Shown piece by piece: positions 25,743 to 37,344 of a stretch of DNA of 64,000 bases. Position numbers and translations under genes: made by a program. This DNA comes from Malania oleifera. Its lineage: Eukaryota > Streptophyta > Magnoliopsida > Santalales > Ximeniaceae. A model generated the notes under the pieces. That model saw nothing but the letters and a program-made list of their open reading frames with translations, did no database searches and was not told the DNA's origin. The stretch spans positions 5,002,001 to 5,066,000 of the forward strand of contig NC_080422.1 in the NCBI RefSeq assembly GCF_029873635.1, written 5' to 3'. Numbering within the stretch: the first letter of the stretch is position 1; each line of letters begins with the position of its first letter.

Positions 25743-27669
25743 ACGTTGTAGTAGTCCCCAGTTTCTTGTTGGTATTTCATGTATATGTACTCAGTGTACG
25801 AGTTTGTGAATGAGAGATGACAAATTTCGAGGACAAAATTTTTGTAAGGAGGGGAGATTGTAAGAACCCAAACCATGAAAACTGGGTTTAAATAAATAAG
25901 AGAGGGGCAAATTGGGAAATTGGTAGATTTCGTCGACGAGGTCAGATTTCGTCGAAAAGGCCTTTGTTCTTCTCGTTGCCAAAATTCAGAGACTCATCGA
26001 CGAGGAGAAGCCGAGGAGTCTCGAAAAAACCGGCTATCTCAGATTCGTCAACGAGGCCATCGATTCATCGATGAAGTCAGTGAAAGATTCGTCGACGAAG
26101 GCACCATTTCGTCAACGAATTCTCCCAGGTCAAAGGGCTATAAAAGGAAATTTTCATTACTTCTTCATTAAGTAACTTCAAAGATATATCTCTCTCTCTC
26201 TAAAACTCTCCCTACACTCCTTCTCTCTAGATTTCTTCGCCGATCGTTGATGGAATCAAAAATTTGAAGTTATCATGAGGATCGTGGAAGGATTCTCTAC
26301 GATTTTTATGGATCAGAATCTCTTTTCGAAGATTTTTGGGTTTCGGCGAAAAATCGAGGTAAGGCTCGATTTTCAATTCTGATCTGGTAGTTTTGTAGGT
26401 AATGGTTTTGTGAACATATTTTGTAATGTGATTTGTAGGTTTTGGAACTCGGTTCGTTGTTTAGGGGCCTTAGAGTTCGGGATTTACCATTCGAGGAAAA
26501 GGTAAGGGGAAACTATGTTATATTGGTTATTTTTGAAATCGGACTCGATGAAATTGTGGTTCATGGCCTTGTGTGTGTTTTGGCTACTCATTTGGGGGGA
26601 TCTAACAGGAAAAACTATGGGTTTTTCATTATTACAGTTTTGGGAAAAAGGGGGCGACAGGCTGCATCCCTGGTTTTGTTGAAAACTGTGGGTATATGTT
26701 GATTTATACTGTGATATTGAGATGGTCGTGCCTTGACTTGTTTAAACTGTATTTGTTTGGAAAACCATGATTTAGATTACCAAATGGGTGTGGTTTGTTT
26801 GGTTATATAAGCATGCATATGTTGTATTTTGGTGAAATAGGAACGGGTTCCGAATTGTTCCAAGTTTGAAAATACGGCCTTTGCCGAAGAGTACGCAATA
26901 CCACTAGATTGGCCGGCTTTCGAGCCGAAGGGTGTACGAACATCAGATCTGCACCGGTTCAATGTTGATGCAATGCCAGGTTACCGGAGGCACCGACATT
27001 TGCCGAAGGGTGTGAAATACCACTAGACTGCTGGCATTGGCTGAAGGATGTGAAATACCACCAGATCACCAGTTTTTACCGAAGGGTATGAAATACCACT
27101 AGATAGTCCGGCTTCAAACCGAAGGGTGTGACAACACCAGATTGTATTGCTTGGTTTGTGAAAATACTGGAACTGTGTTGATTGTTTTGACTATTGATTC
27201 ATGCATGTTAGTGTATCATGATAACACTCAAATGCCACACACCGATATAACATGTATTCTTCCTTACTGAGAGGTGTCTCACCCTTGCTGTACGTACATT
27301 TTTACAGGTCCTTTAGGTAACCGGAACTAGCGTCCTAGTGTTGGGAGCATAGTGGCCGGTGTACCGCATTTAGCGCTAGGTAAGTGCTAGGACTGTAGTT
27401 TTGGTGGGTTGCCGTTTTGGGATGTGTTGAGCACCTGTTGGTACTTTTTGATAGAGCGTTGTGTCTGCTCTTGTATATGGTACTGCATATGTATGTATGG
27501 TTTTTTTGCTGTGTATATGATTGTGTTTGGATGTGTTTAGGGTGCCTGGGAACCCCACGGGGTCGGACCCTCATCCTTTGTACTATATCTGTGATGATTT
27601 GTATGATACAGGGACAGGTTAGGTTACATTTTCACCCCTGGGTCCCATTTCGGGGTTCAGGGCATAACA
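25743..27669 (+). mobile_element. Ty3/gypsy family A: 3' tail and LTR
   Basis: A short non-coding tail (25743-25858) ends in the polypurine tract AAGGAGGGGAGAT and is followed by an LTR, 25859-27669 (1811 bp), starting TGTAAGAACCC and ending GGCATAACA. Near the LTR start lies an array of TTCGTCGACGAA-type palindromes (25926-26120). An approximately 50-bp tandem array built on CGAAGGGTGTGAAATACCAC lies at 26875-27145, and the TGAGA-N4-TCTCA motif at about 27270. Everything 5' of the tail is missing. It is a fossil 3' end. Confidence 0.75.
26875..27145 (+). repeat. Tandem array in LTR A
   Basis: About five degenerate units containing GCCGAAGGGTGTGAAATACC ACTAGAT-type phrases (written here in two pieces), with unit length near 50-60 bp. 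It occupies the same relative position in the LTR as the unrelated arrays of other LTRs in this window. Confidence 0.7.
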
Positions 27670-29426
27670 TATTGTCTACCTGATGATACAACCTACCTTG
27701 CAAGAAAGAATTAAAGCTACCCAGAGAAATGATGCAGAATTGTTTGAGTTGATAAAGAAAGTGCAGGACAGGAAAAGGGAGGAGTTCAGTATATTAGATG
27801 ATGGAGCCTTATGGTTCATACCAGATTGTGTGTGCCTGCAAATGCTGAGATTAAAAGGGCTATCTTAGAGGAGGCACACAGAGCCCTACACACAGTTCAT
27901 CCTGGCAGTACTAAGTTGTATCGAGATCTCCAAGAATCTTTCTGGTGGAGCGGTATGAAGAGAGAGATAGCGAAATTCGTGGAGTAGTGTTTGACATGCC
28001 AGTAGGTAAAGGTTGGGCACCAAAGGTCGGCACGACAGTTGCAGGCCCTCCACATCCCTGATTGGAAGTGGGACCATATAGCTATGGATTTTGTCACATG
28101 ATTACCTCCGGCGTTGTATGGTCAAAACGCTATTTGGGTGGCTATAGACCAGCTGACAAAGACTGTCCGTTTTCTACCTATTAAAGTTAACTACCCTATG
28201 AACAAATTGGCAAAGTTATATATTCAGGAGATAGTTTGACCCCGTGGAGTGCTAGTATCTATAGTTTCAGACCGAGACCCTCATTTCACGTCCCGATTTT
28301 GGAGGAATTTGCAGGAAACTTTGGGGTCTCAATTATCATTCAGTACAGTTTTTCATCCTTAAATTGAGGGCCAGACAGAGAGGACGATTCAGATACTTGA
28401 GGATATGCTACGAGCTTGTGTGCTGGATTTGGGGGGTGGTTGGACCCAGTATATGCCGCTGGTTGAGTTTGCCTATAATAACAGCTATTAGGCCAGCATT
28501 GGGATGACACCTTATGAGGCGTTATATGGTAAGGGGTGCCGATCTTCATTGTACTGGGATGAAATGGGCGAGAGGTGAGTTTTGGGACCAAAATTAGTGT
28601 AGCAGGCGTATGATAAAGTCTCACTAATTAAAGACCGAATCAGTGCAGCTCAGAGTCGGCAGAAAAGCTACGCAGATACTTGTCGCCAAAAATTAGAATT
28701 TGATGTAGAAGATCAGGTGTTTTTGAAAGTAGTATCGCTGAAAGGAATTATAAGGTTTGGGGGGAAGGGTAAGTTGAGCCCTAGGTTTATTGGCTCATTT
28801 GAGATATTAGAGAGAGTGGGTACAGTGGCTTTCATGTTAGATTTACCGCTAGCTCTATTTATAATACATGATGTAATTTATATTTTCATGTTAAGGAAAT
28901 ACGTCCCAGATCTCTTCCACGTGATTAGCTACGAGGAGATAAAGCTAGATAGAGCTCAAAGACACACTAGCATATGAGGAGACACTAGTGCAGATCTTAG
29001 ATAGAAAAGATCCGAAATTGCGTACTAAGAGAATTCCACTAATAAAAGTTTTGTGGAGAAATCAAACAGTGGAGGAGGCTTCATGGGAGCTAGAGGAGGA
29101 GATACAACAGAAGTACCCACAACTGTTTGGTGGGGATTAGTAGTAGTCAAGAGTGATAATTTGGAGAAAATCAGTATTACTTATTTCAGTGCAGAGTAAT
29201 TAAAGTATGAATGTATATTAGATTATAGGATAGATAGTGTTTTGGTTTTAGGAGAATTTTCTTTTATGTATATATTTGTAATCTTCCAGAACCCTAAATG
29301 TAACCATGGTATTTCTTCGCCACAAGTGAGGGTAATTAATAAAATAAGTTGCCAATTTTTCCTTAGAGGATGGCATATAGCATAGATAGTAAATTTCGAG
29401 GAAGAAATTTTATAAGGAGGGGAGAA
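27670..29426 (+). mobile_element. Ty3/gypsy family B: 3' part of pol
   Basis: The segment carries the end of RNase H, the integrase zinc-binding and core regions, and a chromodomain-type C-terminus (IGSFEILERVG, LRKYVPDLFHVI), followed by a tail and the polypurine tract AAGGAGGGGAGAA. It belongs with the LTR that starts at 29427. It is closely related to, but distinct from, the minus-strand Tekay-like element. The 5' half is absent and the remaining frame is heavily broken; an old fossil. Confidence 0.8.
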
Positions 29427-32400
29427 TGTAACGACCCAAAAAATAAAATTATAAAAGAAAATGAGAAAAATATATTTTTGACCGAACCAGGAGAAAACTG
29501 GCAATGGTTTTCTGAAGGAGTTAGAAAATCGGCGACGGTTTTGGAAAGTTAAACGCGGCCTGGTAAAGGTAAAACGGTAAATTAAGGGGCTAGTTAATAG
29601 AAAACTGGCAATGGTTTTCTGGCCAGTGCTGAAAGTTATAAAGAATCGAAAGCTTCATTTTTAAAACAAAATCAAATTCTATCTCTTTCATCTCTCAAAC
29701 TCACGAACCTCTCTCACTTCTCTCTACAATTTCTGCTCCGTTAAACCTCGTTTCAACGATCAGGAACCACCACTGGGTTCTTGGGAGGATTCTCTATAAC
29801 GTAGGCGGAGCAGAATTTCAGTTTAGGGTTTTAGGGTACCATCCCAAAACTGAGGTAAGGGTGTTATTTGAGTATTTATGTAGTGACCTGAAGAATAATA
29901 ACATTTTAATAATAAAAGGGAGAGAAAATAAATACAGAAGCAAAAGGAGGCCATAGAGTTCGTCGACGAACACAGGGTCTCGTCGACGAAGGTCTTCAGA
30001 ATTTCGTCGACGAACACAGGGCTTTGTCGACGAGAAAATACCGAGAGGGGTTCTGAGGCAGCCTGAATTTCATCCACGAATACAGGGTCTCGTCGATGAA
30101 ATTTGTGAAGAACTCTTTGACGAAGAACGGGCTCGTCGACGAAATCCCCTGGTTTATATATATACGGAATCTTGGAATTATTTCATTTTTAAGAAATCTC
30201 TCTCTCTCCTCTCTCTCTCTCTATGACTCTCTTTCCCTTCTCTCTTCGTTTCCGACCCCACCAATCACCGGATTGACGATCCGAAGCTACCACGACGCTC
30301 CTGATGGAATTCTCTACAAGTTTGCCGGAGCGGATCGTCAAGAAAATGAAGTTGGATTTCATCCCAAATTCAGGGTAAGGTCTTTTATCTAGTTTTTGGC
30401 CTTATGATAGTTATAAGAAATGACGTAGGCGATGAAATACTGATGTTTTGTTCTGGGGGATTGCTTTTTCAGGATGTTGGATTAGGAATCCTGCGGGTAT
30501 AGAGCCAGATTTTTATAGGGGCTTTTCAAAGTTGAGGTAAAGGAAATATGCTATGCTAGGAATTTTTTTAAAGTTATTAGAGAATTTATAAACATATATT
30601 CATATCAGTTTATTATATAGTTTATACAGAATATGAGTTAAATGCTTGTGTGGACTGAGTAGATTTTCATGAGATAAAGAATTTATATAGTCTTGTGATG
30701 TTTCATACTATACTGAATACACAGTTATTGACAGTACATACAATTTACATAATTTTTGCAGTATATGGGTTTACACAGAATATATAAATATAGATTTATA
30801 TTCACAGAGAAATGTACATGCTTATACAGCTTTTATATGAATGGTTTCATGAAACAGATATATACATATATCCATATACATGTATACAGATACTCATAAT
30901 AGTATATATATATATATATATACAGTGTTATAGCATGCCACATTTTCCTATTACCATAACATACAGAACATACAGACAGAGTACATATTTAAAATACATA
31001 GATAGATATACAAAGGTAACATCAAGATGCTACAGACACAGTACACAGAAAGATAGAGTTATGGTAATTTTGGAAACATGATGAAAACGGTAACAGAGTA
31101 TATATGTATATATGTATATGGTATCAGATCCCTGAGGAAAGATACACAGATAGATACAGATTATAGAGCATGGTACCGTTGCTAGATACAGATAGAGTGC
31201 AACCACATATCTCGAATAGTATGTGGGTGCCGTTAGCCGTGCTCGGAGAGTATGCAGCTCCCCAATACACTAGGTTGAGGGGGCCAATTTGACGAGGTAG
31301 TAGCCAGTCCCAAGCTTAGGAGAGGATGCAGTTTGGCCGGGCTAAGGTAGTGTAAAGTATGATGACTTATCTGGAGGGCCGACCAAATAGAGTCCCGCCT
31401 ACGGGCTGCACAACCCTGTCATGAGGGGTCAAATCATGACGTACAGAGTCCCAGGGAATAAATACAGTTATATCTATATGTATACAGTTTTACAGTATAT
31501 GATGAGTATAGTATGATATTATCAGTATGAAAAGTAGAAAATACGGACAATACAGTACATTTTAAATTGAGAAAGAAAGATATGTTTTATAAAATATTTA
31601 TTGCATTTCAGATCAGTTGCTATTTTTAAGTATTCTTAACTTAGTTGTCACACACTAGCAATAGCATATTTCCACTTACTGAGCATTGACTCACCCCATT
31701 ACTTTAACATTTTTCAGGTGAGCTAGTGAGGCGAGCAGATCAGGCTCGCGAGTAGAGTGTAGCTCAGATCACCCTGGTTATAGGGTGAGTTTTTGTCAGA
31801 GTTGTATATCTTTTTGAGTAGATGATACTGGAGGGGCATTTTGTATGGTCTGTATATTCTAAAATCTGGTATTGTACAGTTTATGTATAAATGGTTTTAT
31901 GATTTGTGTTTCCGCTGCGTAGGAATGTTTATTGTATATATATATTTAAAAAAAAATGATGAAAAATGATAAGAATTTTGAGGTCGTTACAATTTATGTG
32001 TTGTTTATCTGAATTATGGGATGCATAGGCCTAGAAATGTAAATATACATATAGTTTTGGGGTTGAACTAAGGAATTAGGAATTTGTGAAATACAGAGTT
32101 ATGGTGTGAATGTTGCAAGCAGAAGTTAGAGTTTCGGTGGGCATTTTTCAGAAAATAGGGTAAGGATAATAATGCTTGTCTGGATTAATATTTTACAGAT
32201 AAACAAGAATATGTGGGTTTGTAGAGATATGTGAATATTATAGTTATTCTAGAAAATTTAGTTGATTGAGAGGGATATATTCATATGTGTGTAATTTTAG
32301 GATTTGGAATTATGAATGCCGCAGAGGTGTGAGTTAGAAAATTAGTGAACAAGTTTAGGTAGTCAGGTAAGGGGAATACATGTTATGCCAGCTTTATTAG

Positions 32401-33410
32401 AAACTTTACCAATGAAGTATAGTATTTGATCACAAGCTTTTAGAGTATGATTATTGAATATATCAAAGCATGAAAATTATACAGTTTTACAGAGTATGCT
32501 TATAGAGTTTTTATTTAGTTGTGTAGCATGAGAAATACTAAATTATTATAGAAAATTTATACAGAGTTTCAAAATCATGTTTATATAGTTTTTATAGAAA
32601 TACGTTATACAGATTTACAGAAACATAGTTATATAGTTTTTACAGAATTATGATATATAGCTTATACAATTTTATTTACAGAACTTCAATTATATAGAAT
32701 ATTACAGAATTACAGTTTATATGGTTATACAGAATTATGATATACACTATTTTACAAAATCATGTTTATACAGTATGTTATAGATTCATGATTACACAAT
32801 GCATTACAGAACATGATTATATAGTGCTTTTATAACCATGATTATACAGTATTATGCAAAACCATGATTATACAGAATTATGCAGAACCATTATTATACA
32901 AAATTTTATAGAACCATGATATACAGAATATACAGATATACAATTATTACAGCGTCATGGCTATACAGAAAATTACAAAATCATGGTTAATACAATTGAT
33001 ATAGAATCATGGTTAAGCAGATAGATGTTATATAGAGATATTATTATATAGTATCAGACCCTGATGGAACAGAGTAGTATACAGAACAGTATATAGAGCA
33101 CGGTATCGTTACTATACAGAGTGCACCCATACGTCTTAGATAGAGTATGGTATTGCCGATTGTGCCCATAGGTAGAGTTGAGAGCTCCCTGACATCGAGA
33201 CCAGGTGGAGCGGACCTTTCGTGCTATAGGCATCCAGATATGCATACAATTAGGCTAGCACTAGAGGGTCAACTAGTGTTTAGCCCCTCCTACGGGCCGC
33301 ACAACCCTGTCATGAGGGGTTAAATCATGACATACAGCCATCTAGGGAAGTTTTCAGAGTTATATATGTATTTATAGTATTCACAGGAAACAAAGATAAT
33401 TTATCTTTGA
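29427..33410 (+). repeat. LTR of family B, split by solo LTR C
   Basis: The LTR starts TGTAACGACCC at 29427, is interrupted at 29879-31991 by an inserted solo LTR, and resumes after the duplicated ATTTA at 31997. It includes GGCGACGGTTTT-type motifs (29490-29620), a long degenerate array with ATTATACAGAATTATG-like units (about 32460-33010), and the GGTATCGTTAC block (about 33107). Similarity to other LTRs ends about 33410, before the hairpin motif, where GC-rich hAT-like sequence begins. Its 3' end is missing. Confidence 0.65.
29879..31991 (+). mobile_element. Solo LTR C (gypsy), 2113 bp, perfect target duplication
   Basis: Starts TGTAGTGACC and ends GTCGTTACA. It is flanked by direct repeats ATTTA at 29874-29878 and 31992-31996, so it inserted into the family B LTR as an element and was reduced to a solo LTR by LTR-LTR recombination. 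It carries GTCGAC palindromes (29957-30145), GGTAAGG donor-like sites, ACAG-rich degenerate repeats (about 30590-31110), the GGTACCGTTGCTAG block (31173) and a TGAG...CTCA/TTTTTCAGG module (31680-31718). Confidence 0.9.
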
Positions 33411-34249
33411 CCGGCCGGGTTTGGGCGGGTCACTAACGGGCTGGGTCATTAACGGGTTGATGTTAAACGGATCACACACATGCCAATCCTAACTCACCCG
33501 TTTAATAAATGGGCGGGTAACGGGTCACTCGTTTAAAAATATATAATTTTTTATTTAAAAAATTTTTATAATCTCATATAAAATGACATTTTTTTAAAAA
33601 AAATTTGCATTTTATTTATTTATTTATAAATAAAAAGAACATAAAATGCAAAAAACAATACATCCCTTTGCAGGAGAGTCGGAGATGACGACTGGCAACC
33701 TGGCAGATCCGGCACGCTAGAGGAGAGGAAAGACTGCCGGATTGGAGAGGAGAGGTCTGCCAGACTGGAGAGGAGAGCTGGAGAGGATCTGAGAGACAGA
33801 GAGAGTGAGAGCTGAGAGATGAGACTGAGAGCCGAGAGCCAAGAGGTCAGAGATGACCCAGACAGCCAGATGAGGAGACTGGAGAGGAGACTGGAGCGGA
33901 GAGGCACGGCGCGGGTTAGGATTAGGTTTTTTTTTTTTTTTTATGTGTGTGATTGTGTTTGTGAAGAGTGAACCGTGACTCCGTGAGGTGTGAGTTGCGT
34001 AAAGGCTTGAAGTTTGAAGTGAAGGGGGGCTGAAGCTGAAGCCGTGAAGCGTGAGAACTGAGAAGCACACAACTGAACTAAAGCATATTGAATTAGCTTA
34101 ACCCGCCCAAACCCACTTAACTCGTTTATAAACAGGTTGACCCGTGACCCGCCCAATTATTAAATGGGTTAGCTTTCTTAAACCCGGACCCATTTTAAAC
34201 GGGCGGGTCCGGGTGACCCAACGGGTTATGACCCGTTTTGCCAGGCCTA
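33411..34249. mobile_element. Non-autonomous hAT-like element (Dart-type ends)
   Basis: The right end, read inward on the minus strand, is TAGGCCTGGCAAAACGGGTC, very close in style to known hAT termini of the rice Dart group (TAGAGGTGGCCAAACGGGC). Both ends are packed with GGGCGGGTC/ACCCG phrases in opposite orientation. The left end is degenerate and the 8-bp target duplication cannot be confirmed. The interior is a purine-rich, GAGA/CTGGAGAGGA-rich tract (33680-33900) and a T16 run with no transposase. It sits at the junction of two LTR pieces that point in opposite directions. Confidence 0.5.
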
Positions 34250-35208
34250 GTAGCCAGTATTCGCAACCAATCTATGTTCACAAATAAATTGTATCCATGA
34301 CCAGCCAATATTCACAAACAGTCAGTTTTTATTACTAAACAATATTCACCAGAGCCAGTATTCGCAACCAGTTAAATTATGAAAATTATATTCATGCCAC
34401 ACAATTTTTCCCATATATAATATATATCAAAAATCAGTATTTTCCAAATGCCTAACTGTTTAGAAAATCATACCTAAGTATATAAATTTGTATAATTAAA
34501 TTTAACCGTTTCAAATTTAGTAAAACTTGTTATAATTAATTCCCCTTACCTGATTCCTGAAAAGCGTGCTAAAATTCTAACTACGTCCGAGGCGTTCAAA
34601 ACTCCAAACCCTGAAATTACATTATCCTCAATAAAATTAACTCAAACCTAGTATAAAAATCATTTACTACCTTTCCTAGGCTGGCATACTACAAATACAC
34701 ACATAAATCCTAAAATATCCCATTTACCTTGATTTTGGGATGGTGCCCCCAAACCCCAAATCAGTAATGTGATTCAATTAAATTGTAGAGAATCTCTTCG
34801 GGATCATCGTGGCAGCTTCTGATTGTCGAAACGGGGTAAAACGGAGCCGGATCGTAGGAAAGAAGGAGGGAGGGCCAAATGTAGAGAGAGAAAATGAGAG
34901 AGGGTGATTTTCTTGTTGGAATTCTGATCTCAGCGTATTTATAGACGGTTGACCGCATGGCTTCGTCGACGAAGCCGTGAATTCGTCGATGAATCTCAAA
35001 AATATCTAAAACCTCTCTCAGTAAATCTTCATCGATGAGACACGTGTCTTCTTCGACGGGCCAAAGAAGGATGTTCGTCGATGAATCCCCGCTGACCCCC
35101 TTCTAAAAATCCTTTTCCTTTTTCCTTTTTTCTTTTCCCTTTTTCCTTTATTTATTTCCCTTTTCTTTTATTTATTTTTATTTTATTTTCCGAGTTCGGA
35201 TTACTACA
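34250..35208 (-). repeat. Partial gypsy LTR D, minus orientation
   Basis: Read on the minus strand it starts TGTAGTAATCCGAACTCGG at 35208. It carries TTCGTCGACGAA and related palindromes (34960-35085), a CT-rich leader with ATTTTGGGATGG / GGTAAATGG, and a second GGTAAGGGG site (about 34545). It breaks off at the hAT-like element. About half of an LTR of this type is present. No target duplication can be tested because the other end is lost. Confidence 0.65.
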
Positions 35209-36078
35209 TGATATGTAAAGAAAATGCGATATAAAATTATTGTTTTTCCTTATTTTCAATGCTTTCAAATAAAACTATCAATTCAAACGACACAATAAAG
35301 TATAAGTGAGAAAATGAAACCATAAAGTACTACCGCACTTTATGTTCTATTTTGACAAGTAATTTATTCACATTACATTTAATAAGCTTAAGAGTTGAAT
35401 ATTTAATTTTTAAGTTGAGTGGAATTAATTCGAGAAAATTTAATGTGGTAATTTTTTGAAAGTATAAGAGTCCATATTGTTATTGTCCAAAAGAATATTA
35501 TTATTGATAAAAATTTAGTTTTATACGTATTTTCTGTAATTATTTACTTTAAAAGAAGTAAATGAGTGCTCGAGAAAAATAAGCTAATATTTTTCTAATT
35601 TATTAAAAATTTTAATAAAAATAATATTTCTATAATTAAACATGTCTTTTAAAATCTTTAAAAAAATTATTTTATTCTATTAGCATTCTTATTTTTTTTT
35701 CTTTTTAAGTATTACGCATTATTTGTTTGTTATAGACAATCATTTTGTCAAACACTCAAGATCAATATGTTTCTTTTTCATTCATCTCTTCTCTCGATAA
35801 AAAGTTATATCAACTTCCTTTTAGATGCTCTTCCATATTAACCCGAATCAAAATAAATATAAATTCAAGAACTAAGTTTCATACTACCGTGCACAACATC
35901 AATGCATCTTTTAAATAAGAAAATACAAAGGGAGCAGGCAAACAATCCCCTCTCCCCCTCCTTTTTTTTTTTTTTCTTTGTTGTCATTGTGTTGGAAATG
36001 AGATCATCCAACAATATCCCATTTTGTGGCCAGCATTAAAAGTTGAGTTTTCTCTTCTGGGTTGGTAAATGCAAACTC
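35209..36078. promoter_or_regulatory. AT-rich upstream region of the small plastid-protein gene
   Basis: About 870 bp of AT-rich sequence with a T17-like run at about 35963. It presumably contains the promoter of the gene starting at 36079. An upstream in-frame ATG at 36043 exists, but I favour the second because MASSFTLPS is a typical transit-peptide start and the ATG is followed by GCT. I see no unambiguous TATA box. Confidence 0.4.
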
Positions 36079-36498
36079 ATGGCTTCTTCCTTCACTCTCC
36101 CAAGCCTTCAATATCCTTTCCTCATCAAATCTCAGTTTCTAGGTCAAATCCACCTTCCAATTCACCTTCATAGATCATCTCCCACAATCCCCACCACACA
36201 CTCCACCATTGGTTCAAGCCCCTGCGCCAACTTTGACCTCTTCAAGATCATGGAAGGCAGGGGACTCTGCAATGGAGAAGAAGGTCTTCAACAAGAGCTC
36301 AAGAGGAACATCTCAGAACAAAGTACACCACCACCAGCAACAGCAGCCAAAGACCAAGAAAACCCGAGTAGTCCCCCGGTCTTGCCCTGCAGCGTAGTAC
36401 CAGAAAAGGCTTTCGAGAAGGAGCTGTTTGGGCTGACTGGTGGATTCCCCGGCGGCGAAAAGGGTCTGCAGCAGTTCATTGAGAAGAACCTCGCATAG
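36079..36498 (+). CDS. Small probable plastid-targeted protein with duplicated GEEGLQQ motif (139 aa)
   Basis: An intronless frame of 139 codons. Residues 1-50 are rich in Ser, Thr, Pro, Leu and His and nearly free of acidic residues, beginning MASSFTLPS, so they resemble a chloroplast transit peptide. The predicted mature part has two related motifs, RGLCNGEEGLQQELKRN (61-77) and GLTGGFPGGEKGLQQFIEKN (118-137), joined by a Pro/Ser/Thr-rich linker with CXXX-type single cysteines. I do not recognise a named family, and no enzymatic residues or membrane segment are evident. It converges with the KGD4-like gene, whose stop codon lies 0.8 kb downstream. The frame's good coding bias and the internal repeat argue that it is real. 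The function is unknown; a role in the plastid is inference from the N-terminus only. Confidence 0.65.
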   Translation: MASSFTLPSLQYPFLIKSQFLGQIHLPIHLHRSSPTIPTTHSTIGSSPCANFDLFKIMEGRGLCNGEEGLQQELKRNISEQSTPPPATAAKDQENPSSPPVLPCSVVPEKAFEKELFGLTGGFPGGEKGLQQFIEKNLA

Positions 36499-37326
36499 AA
36501 GAAGAGGACTCCTAAGGGTTAATCCCAAATCTGCTTAATCTCTGCTTGGGAAAGAATCATTAATGCTGTACAATCTGAAGAAGACTAGAATTCTAGTTAA
36601 TCAGGTTGAGTTATCTCTGGGTGTATGGGGTTGTCTGTCACACTTCCACAACCAAGAGACCATAAAACTCTCTTATTTGGATACTAATGGTTTGATTCAC
36701 ACCTACGCTGACTTGCTCAACCCATTTTGTATATTTATTCTGCACAAGTCTATCATGAAAATTAGGCAGCAAATAGCATCATTCAAAACAAATCACAACA
36801 TGCATCAGCACAATTAACCCTTGTCTGCAGGAAAACCAAAACCAAAACCAAAGTACTTAGAATCATAGCAATTAACACTGACAAATCCAGTGACAAAATG
36901 ATAGCATAAAATGTAAAGAGATTTCTTGATATCGATTAAAATTTAAAAACCTTATGGTCCCACAATATGGATGGATTTACCTCATGACACCAATATTCAT
37001 CAAACAAAACTTGCAACATGTATGGTATATTTCCAACAGCACAAACAACTCTAGTTAACTCGCACCAAAACATAAATAGAACATCAATAAACCATGTCTA
37101 ACTTACAAATCTAAAAAGTCACATTACTTGTGTATGCCTTTAATTTCTTTCATTTTTCTGCTTCCTTTTAAATATTTTCAATTTGTCAATCATTCCCTTG
37201 TAGCCTCCTTACAGTACAATAGTTTCCACACAACATGAATTTGATATATCCCAAAGGGAAATATTTAAAAAGCAAAAAAGAACCATCCAGGGTAGCGTCC
37301 TTCACTCCCAAAGCTCCAGCAAAATA
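36499..37326. other. Convergent intergenic segment (two 3' UTRs)
   Basis: Between the two stop codons lies AT-rich sequence that must hold the 3' UTRs and polyadenylation sites of both convergent genes. The plus-strand gene probably ends near TTTTGTATATTTATTCTG (about 36725-36742). The minus-strand KGD4-like UTR probably runs through 37326-37100. No transposon is seen. Confidence 0.45.
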
Positions 37327-37344
37327 TCAGCAGCAGCCACCCAA
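37327..37344 (-). CDS. KGD4: KGD4-like exon 3 (last 5 codons and stop)
   Basis: After TTTGGCAG the sequence TTG GGT GGC TGC TGC TGA completes the family's terminal LGG motif and stops. The exon is too short to be found by an ordinary frame search; phase 0 with exon 2 and the family ending support it. Intron 2 is 1439 bp and contains two foldback MITEs. Confidence 0.78.
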   Translation of the reverse strand: MGGCC

